Positions 1-8,476 of a DNA stretch of 13,151 bases are shown piece after piece (the first letter of the stretch is position 1; each line of letters opens with the position of its first letter). Where the stretch lies: NCBI GenBank assembly GCA_003024985.2, contig PXIH01S0070846.1; one strand, given 5' to 3'. The notes under the pieces were generated by a model. It was not told the DNA's origin. It ran no database searches and saw only the letters and a program-made list of their open reading frames with translations. This stretch comes from Euperipatoides rowelli (taxonomy: Eukaryota; Onychophora; Udeonychophora; Euonychophora; Peripatopsidae). Made by a program: the position numbers and the translations under genes.

Positions 1-482
1 TTGGCTAGTAGGACAATTTGGCTATAACAACAGTGGGCAAATATGGCTCTTCATTGAGTTTTATGCTGCTCCCATCCAATTGCCATTGAAAATGAAAATT
101 TTAATCCGTTATTTTTTAAATTATTTCAGAACTTTATAAAAGGTTTGGTGCCTGTACATAACATGATAGAAGTTATACTTCTATTGCGTGACTAAAATAA
201 AATTTTGTTACGTATGCTCGATCCCTCACTTTCTCTCTCGTTCGTTCCCTTCACGGTTAAAGAATATGCATCAACTCTTTTAAACATGCGCACACATTAT
301 CATACTGTCACAACTTCCATTGCATAGCTTCCGTTTTATCAGTCAAGTCAAGTGTGTTATATCGTGCTTTTTAAAAAAATCTGGTGAGCAGACTTTTATA
401 TTTAAACTTATTTAAATATTTAAATTTTTTTGTTTAAATTTTTGATTTCAAATTAAATTTATTTAATGCCCTCTTGATAACT
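1..482. other. AT-rich flank/leader of the hAT relic
   Basis: No coding region is visible. A pyrimidine-rich CT stretch (about 220-250) and a T-rich run follow one another before the transposase relic. It probably contains the untranslated leader of the hAT element, because the reading frame of the BED finger stays open back to about 468 without a good in-frame ATG. The element's left terminus could not be fixed with confidence. Confidence 0.35.
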
Positions 483-1267
483 GAAAATATAAGAAAACGA
501 AACGAACAAGAAAAAAGAATATTTAAAAAAGAATGGGCAGAAAATTTTGCTTTTATTGACATTAGTGGAAAATCGTTGTGTCTTATTTGCAAGGTTCAAA
601 TTGCAAACTACAAAGTAACCAATTTACGTTGACATTATGAATTAAGTCATCCACACTTTTCAACTCAATATCCACTCAATTCAAAATTGCGAACAGAGAA
701 ACTTAAGTCTTTGCAGTCTAATCTTCATAAACAACAAGGATTCTTATCTTTGTTTAGTTGCGAAGATAAATAGACCAAACGAAGCTAGTTTTTTTTTATA
801 GCTTTGAATATTGCTCATGGAAGAAGTGGTTAAAGTTTTGGATCCAGGTAATACAAAATTGCATTAATTGATTTCACAAGTTCCTACGTCACGCCGTACA
901 ACAGAGCGTCATATTGGTGCAATTAGTAAAATGTTGAAAATAGTTTGATGTGTGATTTTAAAAACTGTACGCATTTAGTTTAGCTCTTGACGAGTCTACT
1001 GACATTCAGGATGTTCCACAATTGGCCGTTTTTGTCCACTACGTATCTTCAGAATTAAATGTGAAAGATAAAATGTTAGACCTAGTAGCTCTTATTGAAA
1101 CAACTCGTGGCATCGATATTAAAAATGCACTGGATGAAATAATGAACAGGTTTGAATTGTCTGGTGATAAACTTGTAAGTGTTGCGACTGATGGAGCGCC
1201 TGCAATATTAGGGAAAAATTTGGCTGTAGAAAAAGGATATGGTTATCAATTTTGTGAACATAAATAA
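483..1267 (+). pseudogene. hAT-superfamily transposase relic (BED finger plus N-terminal part of catalytic domain)
   Basis: This is a broken transposase of the hAT family that includes GTF2IRD2-, ZBED5- and FAM200-like domesticated relatives. An intact enzyme would cut and paste the element in the nucleus. In one frame (483-773) a BED-type zinc finger reads EWAENFAF, then CLIC, then HYELSH; an in-frame TGA sits at 630-632 inside the finger. A second frame (817-954) carries MEEVVKVLDPGNTK, a TAA at 865-867 and SRRTTERHIGAISK. The third frame (965-1267) has FSLALDESTDIQDVPQLAVF, whose DEST aspartate (989-991) is the first catalytic acid, and then SVATDGAPA (second acid at 1190-1192). The expected continuation (the HCIIH-type motif, insertion domain and C-terminal dimerisation region) is absent, so more than half of a usual ~600-residue protein is missing. 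The apparent start at 1022 is a TTG inside the domain, not a true start. The family call rests on motif recognition and is firm; the sub-family is less so. Confidence 0.85.
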
Positions 1268-2528
1268 AAAAAAATGTTTATCTAATTATGAATAAGATAT
1301 TGCACTCTTGCTTAGGTTAAAAAATATATGCAATTTATTCTATGTACATTAATTGCTAACAACATGAATAAATATAGTTTAAAATATATACATAATAGTT
1401 ATTATTTCTTTTTTATAATGAAATTAATGTTTTCCTCTATAATGTTTGAGATATCACTATTTTGTGTTATAACATTAATAAAATTTTCAATAATTTAAAA
1501 ATATATATAAAAATACAATACCTCACACATAATAAACCAATTTTTCAATTGATTAAAAATCGTTAAGACTATAGTGTTTGGAATAACAAACATAACTACT
1601 AATACTAAAATATTAATGAATAATGAAAATTGTTAATCCATATAATAAAAAAACCTAATTATATATCCCCTCTGACTTATAATAAAAACAAAAAATATCA
1701 AACTTACTATACAAAGTCTATACTTTACCTTCCACTGCTTCTCTTGATTTTTTTCAAAATGACTTTTCTTTAAAATATTTTGCTTTACACTTCCAGGAGT
1801 AATTTAAATAATAGCGTATATTTATGCTTATTTAAATGTCTGTAAAGAAAAAAAAATCCTTCTTAGCCTTTGAATAAAGTTCTTTTTTCTTTTTACTATT
1901 ATCGTAGCGCACTTGTAATACACAATTAAAAGTCAATCTATAGAAAATGGCGGTGTTTCTTTAATCTAATTAACTTGTGCGTCCTTTTCTTTGTTCACCT
2001 AGTTGAGGCAACATGAATACAATAAACTCTCATTCAGGCTGGAATCACAAATCTCTTGTTAGAGTTGATTCTGGTTTTTCCCTCTCTAAAAATTTCTCAT
2101 CTCCTTGGCTTACTCAGTGATTACAAGACATGCAGGGAGAACAAGTCAGAGGTTATACTGTAAATGATAAAATCAAACTCGGCTGCTTGTGTTAGTTTTC
2201 AGATTCTCTCGGTTATGACTGGTCAGTCACGCTCTTCAACTCTTTAGCTGGAGGAAAAACTTTAATCACTAGTTTTCTCAATTTTTGACCAATGAATGAT
2301 AGAAAAGCATTAAATAATCATTTCTTCTTTCCCTTTTGTTTTTCTTTTTCTTGCTTGGCAAAACAAAAGATTATAGCGGTAACTTTTTCAGGGGAATAAT
2401 ATCAACTTGAAAAGAAATATTATTTTAAAACTTATTGAATTATGAATCTATAGGAACAGAACTTCTAACGAATAAATTTGGAGAAATTCACTTTAAAAAA
2501 TAGAACTGAATATATCTTCTATTAATGA
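1268..2528. other. AT-rich spacer without recognisable genes
   Basis: From about 1268 to 1720 the sequence is extremely AT-rich, with A and T runs. From about 2020 to 2290 it is more balanced in base content, but every frame is closed by stops and no domain is recognisable. A 14-base palindrome (TGACTGGTCAGTCA, two central bases unpaired) lies near 2216-2229. No RNA gene or transposon terminus was found. Confidence 0.5.
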
Positions 2529-2894
2529 GAACTAAACCTCGGAAAAAGTTTATCTCTACTCTTTAACATATTCACAGAGAAAATATGGATTAAAGTGCTT
2601 TTAGAGCCGACTTACTGTGGTTTCTTGGACGGTGTGTCTAACAACCTTACGGTAGACACAATGTTTATCAGTTTTGGTCACGAATTAGGTTCGCTGGAAC
2701 TAGTAGGTTGGTCAGTCACAGGTAATGCAAAACTACTGGATCGTCTTTACAGTTCTGAGTCGGAGCTTCTCTATTCTAATCAGCACTGTAGAGTTGGAGT
2801 GAACTCTTCTGAAAAATACTTCTTCTTCATTCTGTTCCTTCAAATTGTAATCATATTTTTAAACTCAAGTTATGACTTTTATATTATTTCATAA
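2529..2894 (+). other. Unrecognised 121-codon open stretch
   Basis: The frame is open from just after a TGA at 2526-2528 to a TAA at 2892-2894. Within it there is no upstream ATG in a good context; the first candidate start is a GTG at 2595, and the first ATG is internal. The first two thirds look protein-like (for example TYCGFLDGVSNNLTVDT and LDRLYSSESELL), and the base composition here is less AT-rich than its surroundings. The last ~30 codons become a hydrophobic FFFILFLQIVIIF run. I do not recognise any family. It could be a remnant of an old element, an exon fragment, or chance. It is listed so that the stretch is not overlooked, not as a called gene. Confidence 0.15.
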
Positions 2895-3701
2895 GGCTTT
2901 ACTAATTCATATTTTTGGGATCACTTCACAGCAGTTTTCCTGTAAATCTAACAATAAACGCACCAATAGTGTAATCAAACGTATTTTTATGAATAATTAC
3001 TTTTTATTGCCACCAATCATTTTTAAGTGTTCTTAAAGTTTTCACTTTACATTACACTTGATCATAGGCTACAGAAAGGAATTTCACTATCTTCCATAGT
3101 GCTATTTTGTAACAGGATCCTGTGTTCTGACTCAATGGGGTGCCTATGAGTCATGGTGAAGACATAATTTTTACAATATTTAATAACTAGTCAGAGAAGA
3201 TATTTACAATACAAATCTAAACATAATCATAAAAAATGTCAGAGGGAATCCCAAAATACATAACAAAACCAAGAGAGACTTTCTAGGTTCTGTAATTACT
3301 GAAATAAAAAAAATGTGGATTTATTGTCCAAGCGATAAAAATCTCATAAGCGTCTGACTGGAAGCCTCGTCAGTTAAAGTCTTGTCTGTGGTAGACTAAC
3401 TTTCACATTTAAAAGAGAGCTACATAATAAAACCTCTTTGAGAAAATTAACAAAAGAGCAACGCTCAATGTTATCGTACTTTGAACCCAGAAATGACAGT
3501 CTAAGCCATCTAACCGTTTATATTATGGAGACTCCTTTTATTGTTTACTTATTTTTCTAGACTTTATTTCTCCCTTTAAAGTTATTGAAAGAAAAGGATT
3601 TCTCCTTTCATTTAACTAATGTAGCTTCATTTAATTACCTTCTTTTCATGTAATTGAGAACACTTTTAACTTGGATCAACAAACTCCCTTTATATTGTAT
3701 A
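2895..3701. other. AT-rich spacer
   Basis: No coding frame is supported. A short inverted pair GACTCA/TGAGTC lies around 3128-3151. The only other item of note is the minus-strand tRNA-like scrap at 3477-3508, listed separately. Confidence 0.5.
3477..3508 (-). repeat. Possible tRNA-like (SINE) scrap
   Basis: On the minus strand a box-A-like TGGCTTAGACTG (3497-3508) is followed by CTGGGTTCAAAG, which resembles a box B. The two boxes are far closer together than in a working Pol III promoter, so an intact tRNA gene is excluded. The core GACTG..ATT.CTGGGTTCAAA recurs on the plus strand at about 4346-4368, which suggests two pieces of one tRNA-derived repeat family. The evidence is weak. Confidence 0.2.
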
Positions 3702-3703
3702 TA
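3702..3703. repeat. Left TA target duplication of the MITE
   Basis: TA immediately precedes the CAGTAAAACC terminus and matches the TA at 4193-4194. It lies in a TATATA context, so by itself it is weak evidence. Confidence 0.7.
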
Positions 3704-3727
3704 CAGTAAAACCTGTCTTGAGAGACC
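3704..3727. repeat. Left terminal inverted repeat of the MITE
   Basis: A 24-bp repeat that pairs with 4169-4192 with a single mismatch (G versus A at repeat position 12). Confidence 0.9.
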
Positions 3728-3974
3728 CCTGCTATTAGAGACCATCTGTCTTTAAAGACCACAATTTCTTTGCACCAATCAATTTTTCACACAAATGAAC
3801 TCTTATTAAAGACCACCTCTCTAACGTGACCAGCCTTTTTAAATTCCAAGCATTGAATTCAGCCTTTTTTGTAAGTCCACGAGTTGTAGAAGTGTGCCTT
3901 TTTTTATTCACAGACAAAATTAATAAAAAAAGCAAATTTAAACAAATGTGTAAATGCCAAAAATTATAACATTG

Positions 3975-3994
3975 TACTGTATTTCAATACAGTA
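3975..3994. repeat. 20-bp palindrome inside the MITE
   Basis: Nine-base arms TACTGTATT and AATACAGTA are separated by TC. The motif contains TACTGTA, which resembles the element's own terminus (TACAGTA) on the other strand, so it may be left over from a nested or rearranged end. A short GA repeat follows at 4006-4018. Confidence 0.6.
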
Positions 3995-4051
3995 TTGGAC
4001 TTTTTGAGAGAGAGAGAGCACTGTTTGTTGAAAAAGGTAAAGTTTATTTTA

Positions 4052-4192
4052 GAAACCACCTCCTTTGAAAGACCGTTATTTTATAGCATAAGGGGTGGCC
4101 TTTCAAAACAGGTCTTCTTTTGAGAGACCACCTGTTTTTAGAGACTGCTATTTCATGGCAGAAGGGGTGGTCTCTCAAGATAGGTTTTACTG
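4052..4192. repeat. Tandem duplication of the MITE right-end hairpin (two ~70-bp units)
   Basis: Unit 1 (4052-4123) and unit 2 (4124-4192) align without gaps over about 60 bases at roughly three-quarters identity. In unit 2, GAGAGACCACC (4122-4132) is the perfect reverse complement of GGTGGTCTCTC (4166-4176), so each unit can fold into a hairpin. Unit 2 ends in the functional-looking terminus CAGTAAAACC; unit 1 ends in a degraded version. Confidence 0.75.
4169..4192. repeat. Right terminal inverted repeat of the MITE
   Basis: Reverse complement of 3704-3727 with one mismatch. It is followed directly by the TA at 4193-4194. Confidence 0.9.
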
Positions 4193-4194
4193 TA

Positions 4195-4751
4195 CATTAT
4201 TTCAAAACATGTAAAAATACAGAAAATTCATTAACATACTTATATTAGATTTAAACCCTCATATATGGTATTCAATATTAATGTTTTTACATAATGATTT
4301 TGATTCCAACTATATTTTAAACAAATTACACCATATAAAAGTAATGACTGCAGATTACTGGGTTCAAACCCGGGTCTCTTTATACTAATAAAGGTCCCTT
4401 TTATTTACATAGAGGTCTCATCTGAATAACTATATCTTTTATATCTATTCCTGAGAAACTCTATTTTATCGAAAGTTCTTACTAAGCTACAACTAGCATA
4501 TATTTAAAATCCAACTTATTTCTCCCTCCCATAGCCGATTTTTTATTTAGTCATTTATTTATATGACCTCTATGTTTTATTATGCTGTTATCAACAATAA
4601 AAATTCCTTATATTATATATCTGGTATTACCCCTCAAAGATATATTTTAATATTTTTGCAAAAAAAATATTTATTCTAAATGGAATTTCCTAATATGTTT
4701 TCTAGCCATTAGAATCTAAATATTTTATCTATTTTTTAGGTTTGGATAGAG
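4195..4751. other. AT-rich spacer between MITE and LINE
   Basis: No coding frame is supported. A box-B-like GGTTCAAACCC (4361-4371) sits inside CTGGGTTCAAACCCGGG and shares its core with the minus-strand scrap at 3477-3508. No box A accompanies it at a suitable distance, so no Pol III gene is called. Confidence 0.45.
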
Positions 4752-4767
4752 GAACTATCTTTACTTT
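4752..4767. repeat. Target-site duplication of the LINE, copy at its 3' end
   Basis: GAACTATCTTTACTTT is identical in all 16 positions to 9860-9875. The bases on either side differ (4751 versus 9859, 4768 versus 9876), so the duplication is bounded. It directly abuts the plus-strand T run that is the element's poly(A) tail on the minus strand. Confidence 0.9.
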
Positions 4768-4773
4768 TTTTTT
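4768..4773 (-). other. Poly(A) tail of the LINE
   Basis: The plus-strand T run 4765-4773 reads as nine A on the minus strand. Three of the nine can be assigned to the target duplication, leaving six as tail. It lies about 25 bases downstream of AATAAA. Confidence 0.7.
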
Positions 4774-4936
4774 AAAGGGATTTGTTCCCTATGTAAAATT
4801 TATTTAAAAAATTAGACAAAATACATAGCATATACACACTGCATATGAAAATTAACAAGACACATGACCAAAGAGTAAATACAAATTATAAAATATTAAT
4901 GCATTTCATAAAAAAATAGGAAGAGAATTCATTGTT
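4774..4936 (-). other. LINE 3' UTR with a terminal hairpin
   Basis: About 160 bases lie between the ORF2 stop and the tail. A small hairpin (stem 4776-4780 with 4786-4790, five-base loop) sits right before the poly(A). Some LINEs use 3'-terminal stem-loops for recognition by their reverse transcriptase; whether this one did is unknown. Confidence 0.5.
4799..4804 (-). promoter_or_regulatory. Polyadenylation signal AATAAA of the LINE
   Basis: AATAAA on the minus strand lies about 25 bases before the A run, the usual spacing for cleavage and polyadenylation. It supports 4768-4773 as the true 3' end. Confidence 0.7.
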
Positions 4937-5144
4937 CTATTTTTCCTGGACGAATTTAGAATCAATGACTTCTACATCTTTTTTATAGTAGTTCCTGAGT
5001 TCACCAATGAAATAAGGCCATGGTCTAAGCCTAGAGTGTAAAAACAAAAAGGCATTGCGTATTTTCCAAATTATGAACATAGCATATAGAATGATAACTA
5101 TAAAACCATAGTGTCTAATCATGAACAGGCCTGTATCCAAAAGA

Positions 5145-5444
5145 TTACTCCCATGTAGGTTCCACTGTTAAGAAAAAAAGTATTCTTCTAAAATCACAAA
5201 AGTGAGGACAATGAAAAAATATATGTTCATCCGTCTCAACCGCCCCACAGAGCGCACAGGAGTCATCAAAACTTAGTCCATACTTTGCAACCATGAAATG
5301 ACAGGTCTTGTTTGCTCTGTGGAACAACTTAAAAGTAAAGTCAAACATAGGTGAATATTTGAAGAAGGATAGATGCTTATAAAAAAAGGTATTAAGCTGT
5401 TTGAACCTGATCGAGTAAAACATTGTAATAAAATTTATAGGCAA
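5145..5444 (-). pseudogene. ORF2 C-terminal zinc-binding motif (zf-RVT-like)
   Basis: The segment reads CALCGAVETDEHIFFHC. The cysteines at local residues 63 and 66, the histidine at 74 and the cysteine at 79 form the C-x2-C-x7-H-x4-C pattern found at the C-terminus of many LINE reverse transcriptases, where it helps hold nucleic acid during target-primed synthesis. It is joined to the downstream tail (4937-5140) by a frame change at about 5140. Confidence 0.8.
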
Positions 5445-5858
5445 TTTTATTGTCCAAAATCTTGTTCATAATATCTGATATGTCCATAAAAGCAGAAAAA
5501 ACATAGTAGGCTATAGAGGATTTTTGTTTGTCATTATCGACGGAGGAGTGTCGGTGGGATCAACTTCCAAAAACCTGAGAATAACTACTCTAATTTTATT
5601 AAAGCACATGCACATATTGGCTTTAAGCACATCTATCATGACATCTATGTCATGAAGACCTAAACCCCCTTTGTTGATAGTAGCATTATTTAGGCCTTTG
5701 AAATTGGTACTAATTTCTTGCCCCATAAGATAAGATTGACAATAGAATAAATCCTATTGAAGAATCCTCGAGTCAAGTTGGAGTGATAAGAATAGTAGAA
5801 CATCTTTGAAAATAAACATGTGTTAATTATTCTAACCTTAGTAATTAAAGAAATGTAC

Positions 5859-6961
5859 TTATTTGCAAGCTGTTCTTGAATTAAGATGAATTTGTCTAGC
5901 AAATTCATTTGAATTTTGCATCTTACTTCCTTCCATACCTGTAAATGTAAAAGGAATCCCCAGAAAAACAGATGGTAAGGCATCACAAAAATCTCTAACA
6001 ATCTGATTGCCTATTGGTTTCCATATATGTGTCTTATTCTTATTAAATTGAGATCCAGTCTTCATCAAGAACTCGTCAATAACATTCATAACCTTGTACA
6101 TATCTTTGATATCATGTAAGATCAAAGTAAAATCATCAAGATATGCAAGANCAGTGACTATAACTCCAAAACTAGGCAATAAAATTCCAACATTTAAATT
6201 ATTTAGCTTGATTAATAATTCATCAACATACATGCTGAAGAGATTGGAACTTAGAGGAGAGCCTTGTATGAGACCCCTATTGACTTTTAATGTTTAAAAA
6301 TGTATACTATTATATTTGATATGGATACCTTTGTTTGAGATATAATTTATAATTCCCTTGATAAATTCGAAAATCCAAACCTGTCAATAATTATATCCAA
6401 AATACAATAGCAGCTCCTCCAAGTTCCAATCTCTATGATTTCATATATAGCCTCTTGTAAGCAGTAAATCGGCACATGTATGTTAGAGCCCTTTAGTGAA
6501 AATTTGAAATGACATAGCATGTCTGGCAAGATCAAAGACAATTTACTATTTAAAATTCTGGTAACACCTTGAAATCAAAGTTTTCAATGCAAATTAGTCT
6601 CAACATATTCATTGTTATGCTATTGTCATCAACATTTCTTTTTTTGAGTAGAACCATGTAAGATGCAATGAAATCGTTTTTTGAATATATATTATTGATA
6701 AAAGAAATAAAAAATTGTACATTATTATAACATTAACCATAATTTATTGAACATCTTCCAGATTTTAAGATTGACAAGATCAGGGCCAGGTGAGCATGCC
6801 TTGTTCATACCATCCATAGCATCAGTAATATTTAATTCATTTATGCTGAAATTATAAATATCATTTGTAGTTCCATGAATATTAAAATCAATGTCCTTAA
6901 CCTTAAGATCACACTCAGTGGGTACATCTACATACATTTTTCTATAGAAATTAATATACAA
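5859..6961 (-). pseudogene. ORF2 reverse transcriptase domain relic
   Basis: The N-terminal fingers carry AMDGMNKACSPGPD (6725-6961), then SYMVLLKKRN (about 6640-6680), then RILNSKLSLILPDML and IYCLQEAIYEI (6347-6560). The primer/template motif VNRGLIQGSPLSSNLF is at about 6240-6290. The active site reads LAYLDDF, with the two aspartates at 6132-6137; most relatives have Y-A-D-D, so the L is a small variation. It is followed by GSQFNKNKT and FLGIPF. Both palm aspartates of the DD pair survive, but frame changes and the lost region around the first aspartate (motif A, near 6380) make it dead. Confidence 0.88.
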
Positions 6962-7439
6962 TATTTATCATGTCTAAACCTTTCATTATGATACCATTGT
7001 CAAAAATATAGTTTAAAGAGGTTGCAACAGGTTTGCGAAAAAATCTAGAAGTCGTAAGGTTTGTTATTTCATATCTAGTTGTAATAATTTTTTTCTTTAG
7101 GAATAAGTAATTTTGACTATCCCTCTCCTTAACCAATTCTAAAAGAGATTTTTTACACGATAAATAGTAGGGCATAGATTCTTTACCTAGGTTAACCATT
7201 TTATCTGTGATAGATGTCAACGCTGAGATTCTTGAATGTAAATTCCTTTTGTATTGTAAATTGGCATTATTTATAATAGAAAAAAATCTGTTGTTTAAAC
7301 TTGATCCATTGAAAAATGTTAAAAGGTCTAATGTTTAATAATATTGACATCTTCAATAGCAAACTGCAAGTTAGGGTGTAATGATTAGTGAACCTGCTTA
7401 ACTGAATATCTGGGTATAGCAATTGTATTTTTCATTGGA

Positions 7440-8057
7440 AAACTAACCAATACTAAGACATGGTCAGAAATAATAGTATGTTTTAATTTTAGAGAAGGTT
7501 CCCTAAAGGCATTACCAGCGTAAAAAAATAGTCCAAGCGGTTAGAAGTAATAGCAAGCCTCATAGGCAAATGACACATATTTAATTTTTTGACATCGACT
7601 AATCCAATTAAGTTTGTAACTCTAAAATTAGAATCAAGCATATTAAACTGGGATACATTAAAATGCCCACCTAACAAAATATGATCTTGATTACCAGGAA
7701 TAACGTCAAGAAAACTTCTCAAAAGTAATCTATTGCTAACTATTTGAGATGGTCCATAGTAGGATGCCAAAAAGACTGTCTCCCCCTACAAATGACTACA
7801 GAAATAACCAATAAATTACAATCCGACACTAAAATTTTTAAATTGTGAAAAATTAGAGTTTTTGATATGAGAATCATTACACCTCTCCTAGCGGTATTCG
7901 AGAGGGCAGCAAATACATGAAAGTGAGGATGGAAAAGCTCAATATTGTTATTTGCTCCCTCTTGCAGAATCACAATATCTATGTCTTCTTTTAACAAAAG
8001 TTTCAATAAGTTTTTCTTTTTACTGTAATTATTCAGACCCTGAGTGTTTAGGAACAA
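7440..8057 (-). pseudogene. ORF2 endonuclease domain relic (EEP/APE type)
   Basis: The domain would nick the target to expose a 3' primer end. It reads LNTQGLNN and DIDIVILQEGANN (8057 downward, with the QE glutamate of the metal site), RRGVMILIS, ASYYGPS, ILLGGHFN, NRLDYFF and, after one more frame change within a T run, ISDHVLVLVSF (SDH at 7460-7468). The order and spacing match the exonuclease-endonuclease-phosphatase family. The catalytic aspartate of GGDFN is a histidine here (CAT at 7663-7665). Two frame changes split the domain. Confidence 0.88.
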
Positions 8058-8476
8058 GACTTAATCTGCGTTTGATTAATATCCGACCCCCTCCACGCAT
8101 GCCACTCAAATGCATCAAACACAATCTAAGTGAAATCAAATGAATGCCATAATGAATAATGTCTAACAATAAATTTAAAAACATTAAACATTTGAAAATA
8201 AGTAAGCATGAACTTGACAATAGACAACACAAGTGACTACCTATATACGCTAAGTGCATATTCATATTCCATGTAGGAACACTAAAAGAATAAGTGATAA
8301 TATTAATAATCAAAATCAATCAGCATAAAGCTGTGCTAGGCAACTTTAAGAAATTATTAGCGGTCCAAAAATCATATAAAATTACATTACTTTCTTTCTG
8401 GAAGGACGGAGATGATAAATGAATCTTGCACAATGACTTTAATATAAACAATTTACGAAGAAAAAACATAGAACAG
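8058..8476 (-). other. LINE inter-ORF region
   Basis: About 420 bases separate the end of ORF1 from the first recognisable endonuclease residue. The overlapping frame 8029-8319 is rich in Leu and Ile and matches nothing I recognise, although its final part (from an ATG at 8100) could supply the first residues of ORF2 before a frame change near 8060. No ribosome-entry structure can be claimed from sequence reading alone. Confidence 0.5.

Larger units (their letters stand above)
3704..4192. mobile_element. pogo/Tigger-like MITE (Tc1/mariner superfamily), 489 bp
   Basis: This is a short non-autonomous DNA transposon. Its ends are 24-bp terminal inverted repeats that differ at one position (the twelfth). 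Both begin CAGTAAAACCT, and TA dinucleotides flank both ends (3702-3703 and 4193-4194), which is the target duplication of Tc1/mariner/pogo elements. The CAGTAAAACC terminus is characteristic of pogo/Tigger elements. No transposase domain is present; the 66-codon minus-strand frame at 3735-3935 mostly reads through terminal repeat sequence. Sub-terminal copies of an AGACCACC-type motif recur at both ends and could be transposase-binding sites (inference). The right end carries a tandemly duplicated hairpin. Confidence 0.85.
4937..8057 (-). pseudogene. LINE ORF2 polyprotein relic (endonuclease - reverse transcriptase - zinc finger)
   Basis: ORF2 would encode the enzyme for target-primed reverse transcription: it nicks DNA and copies the element RNA from the exposed 3' end. 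Its pieces appear in the correct order on the minus strand: apurinic-type endonuclease (about 7440-8057), linker (6951-7440), reverse transcriptase (about 5860-6961), a post-RT region with SLITKVRIINTCLFSK and KGGLGLHDI (5511-5850), a CCHC-like zinc motif (5145-5444) and a C-terminal tail with IIWKIRNAFLFL (4937-5140). At least ten frame changes and several stops break it, for example a TAA at 6294-6296 upstream of the QGSPLSS motif and an apparent deletion near the LDI motif at about 6380. The true start is uncertain: homology begins at 8057, and an ATG at 8100 lies in another frame that reads toward it. The base at 6151 is N and affects one residue before the YLDD motif. The protein is non-functional. 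Confidence 0.9.

Noticed and set aside
31-160. CAGTGGGCAAA near 31 and AAAAGGTTTGGTGCCTG near 138 as hAT terminal inverted repeats
   Set aside because: They resemble hAT ends only loosely, pair imperfectly, lack a matching 8-bp target duplication, and no 3' partner was found.
1268-3701. CRISPR array, phage or bacterial defence system
   Set aside because: No regularly spaced repeats, no bacterial-style genes or ribosome binding sites; the whole window has eukaryotic transposon content.
3735-3935. 66-codon minus-strand frame in the MITE as a transposase fragment
   Set aside because: Much of it is the reading of terminal repeat sequence, and no helix-turn-helix or DDE motif is visible.
4346-4380. 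tRNA gene with T-arm CTGGGTTCAAACCCGGG
   Set aside because: No cloverleaf, no acceptor stem and no box A at proper spacing.
6094-6297. 67-codon plus-strand frame over the RT domain
   Set aside because: It is the antisense shadow of the RT active-site region and crosses an N base; the minus strand carries the conserved motifs.
7952-8143. 63-codon plus-strand frame opposite the endonuclease
   Set aside because: Antisense shadow of the endonuclease start and the inter-ORF region, with no motif.
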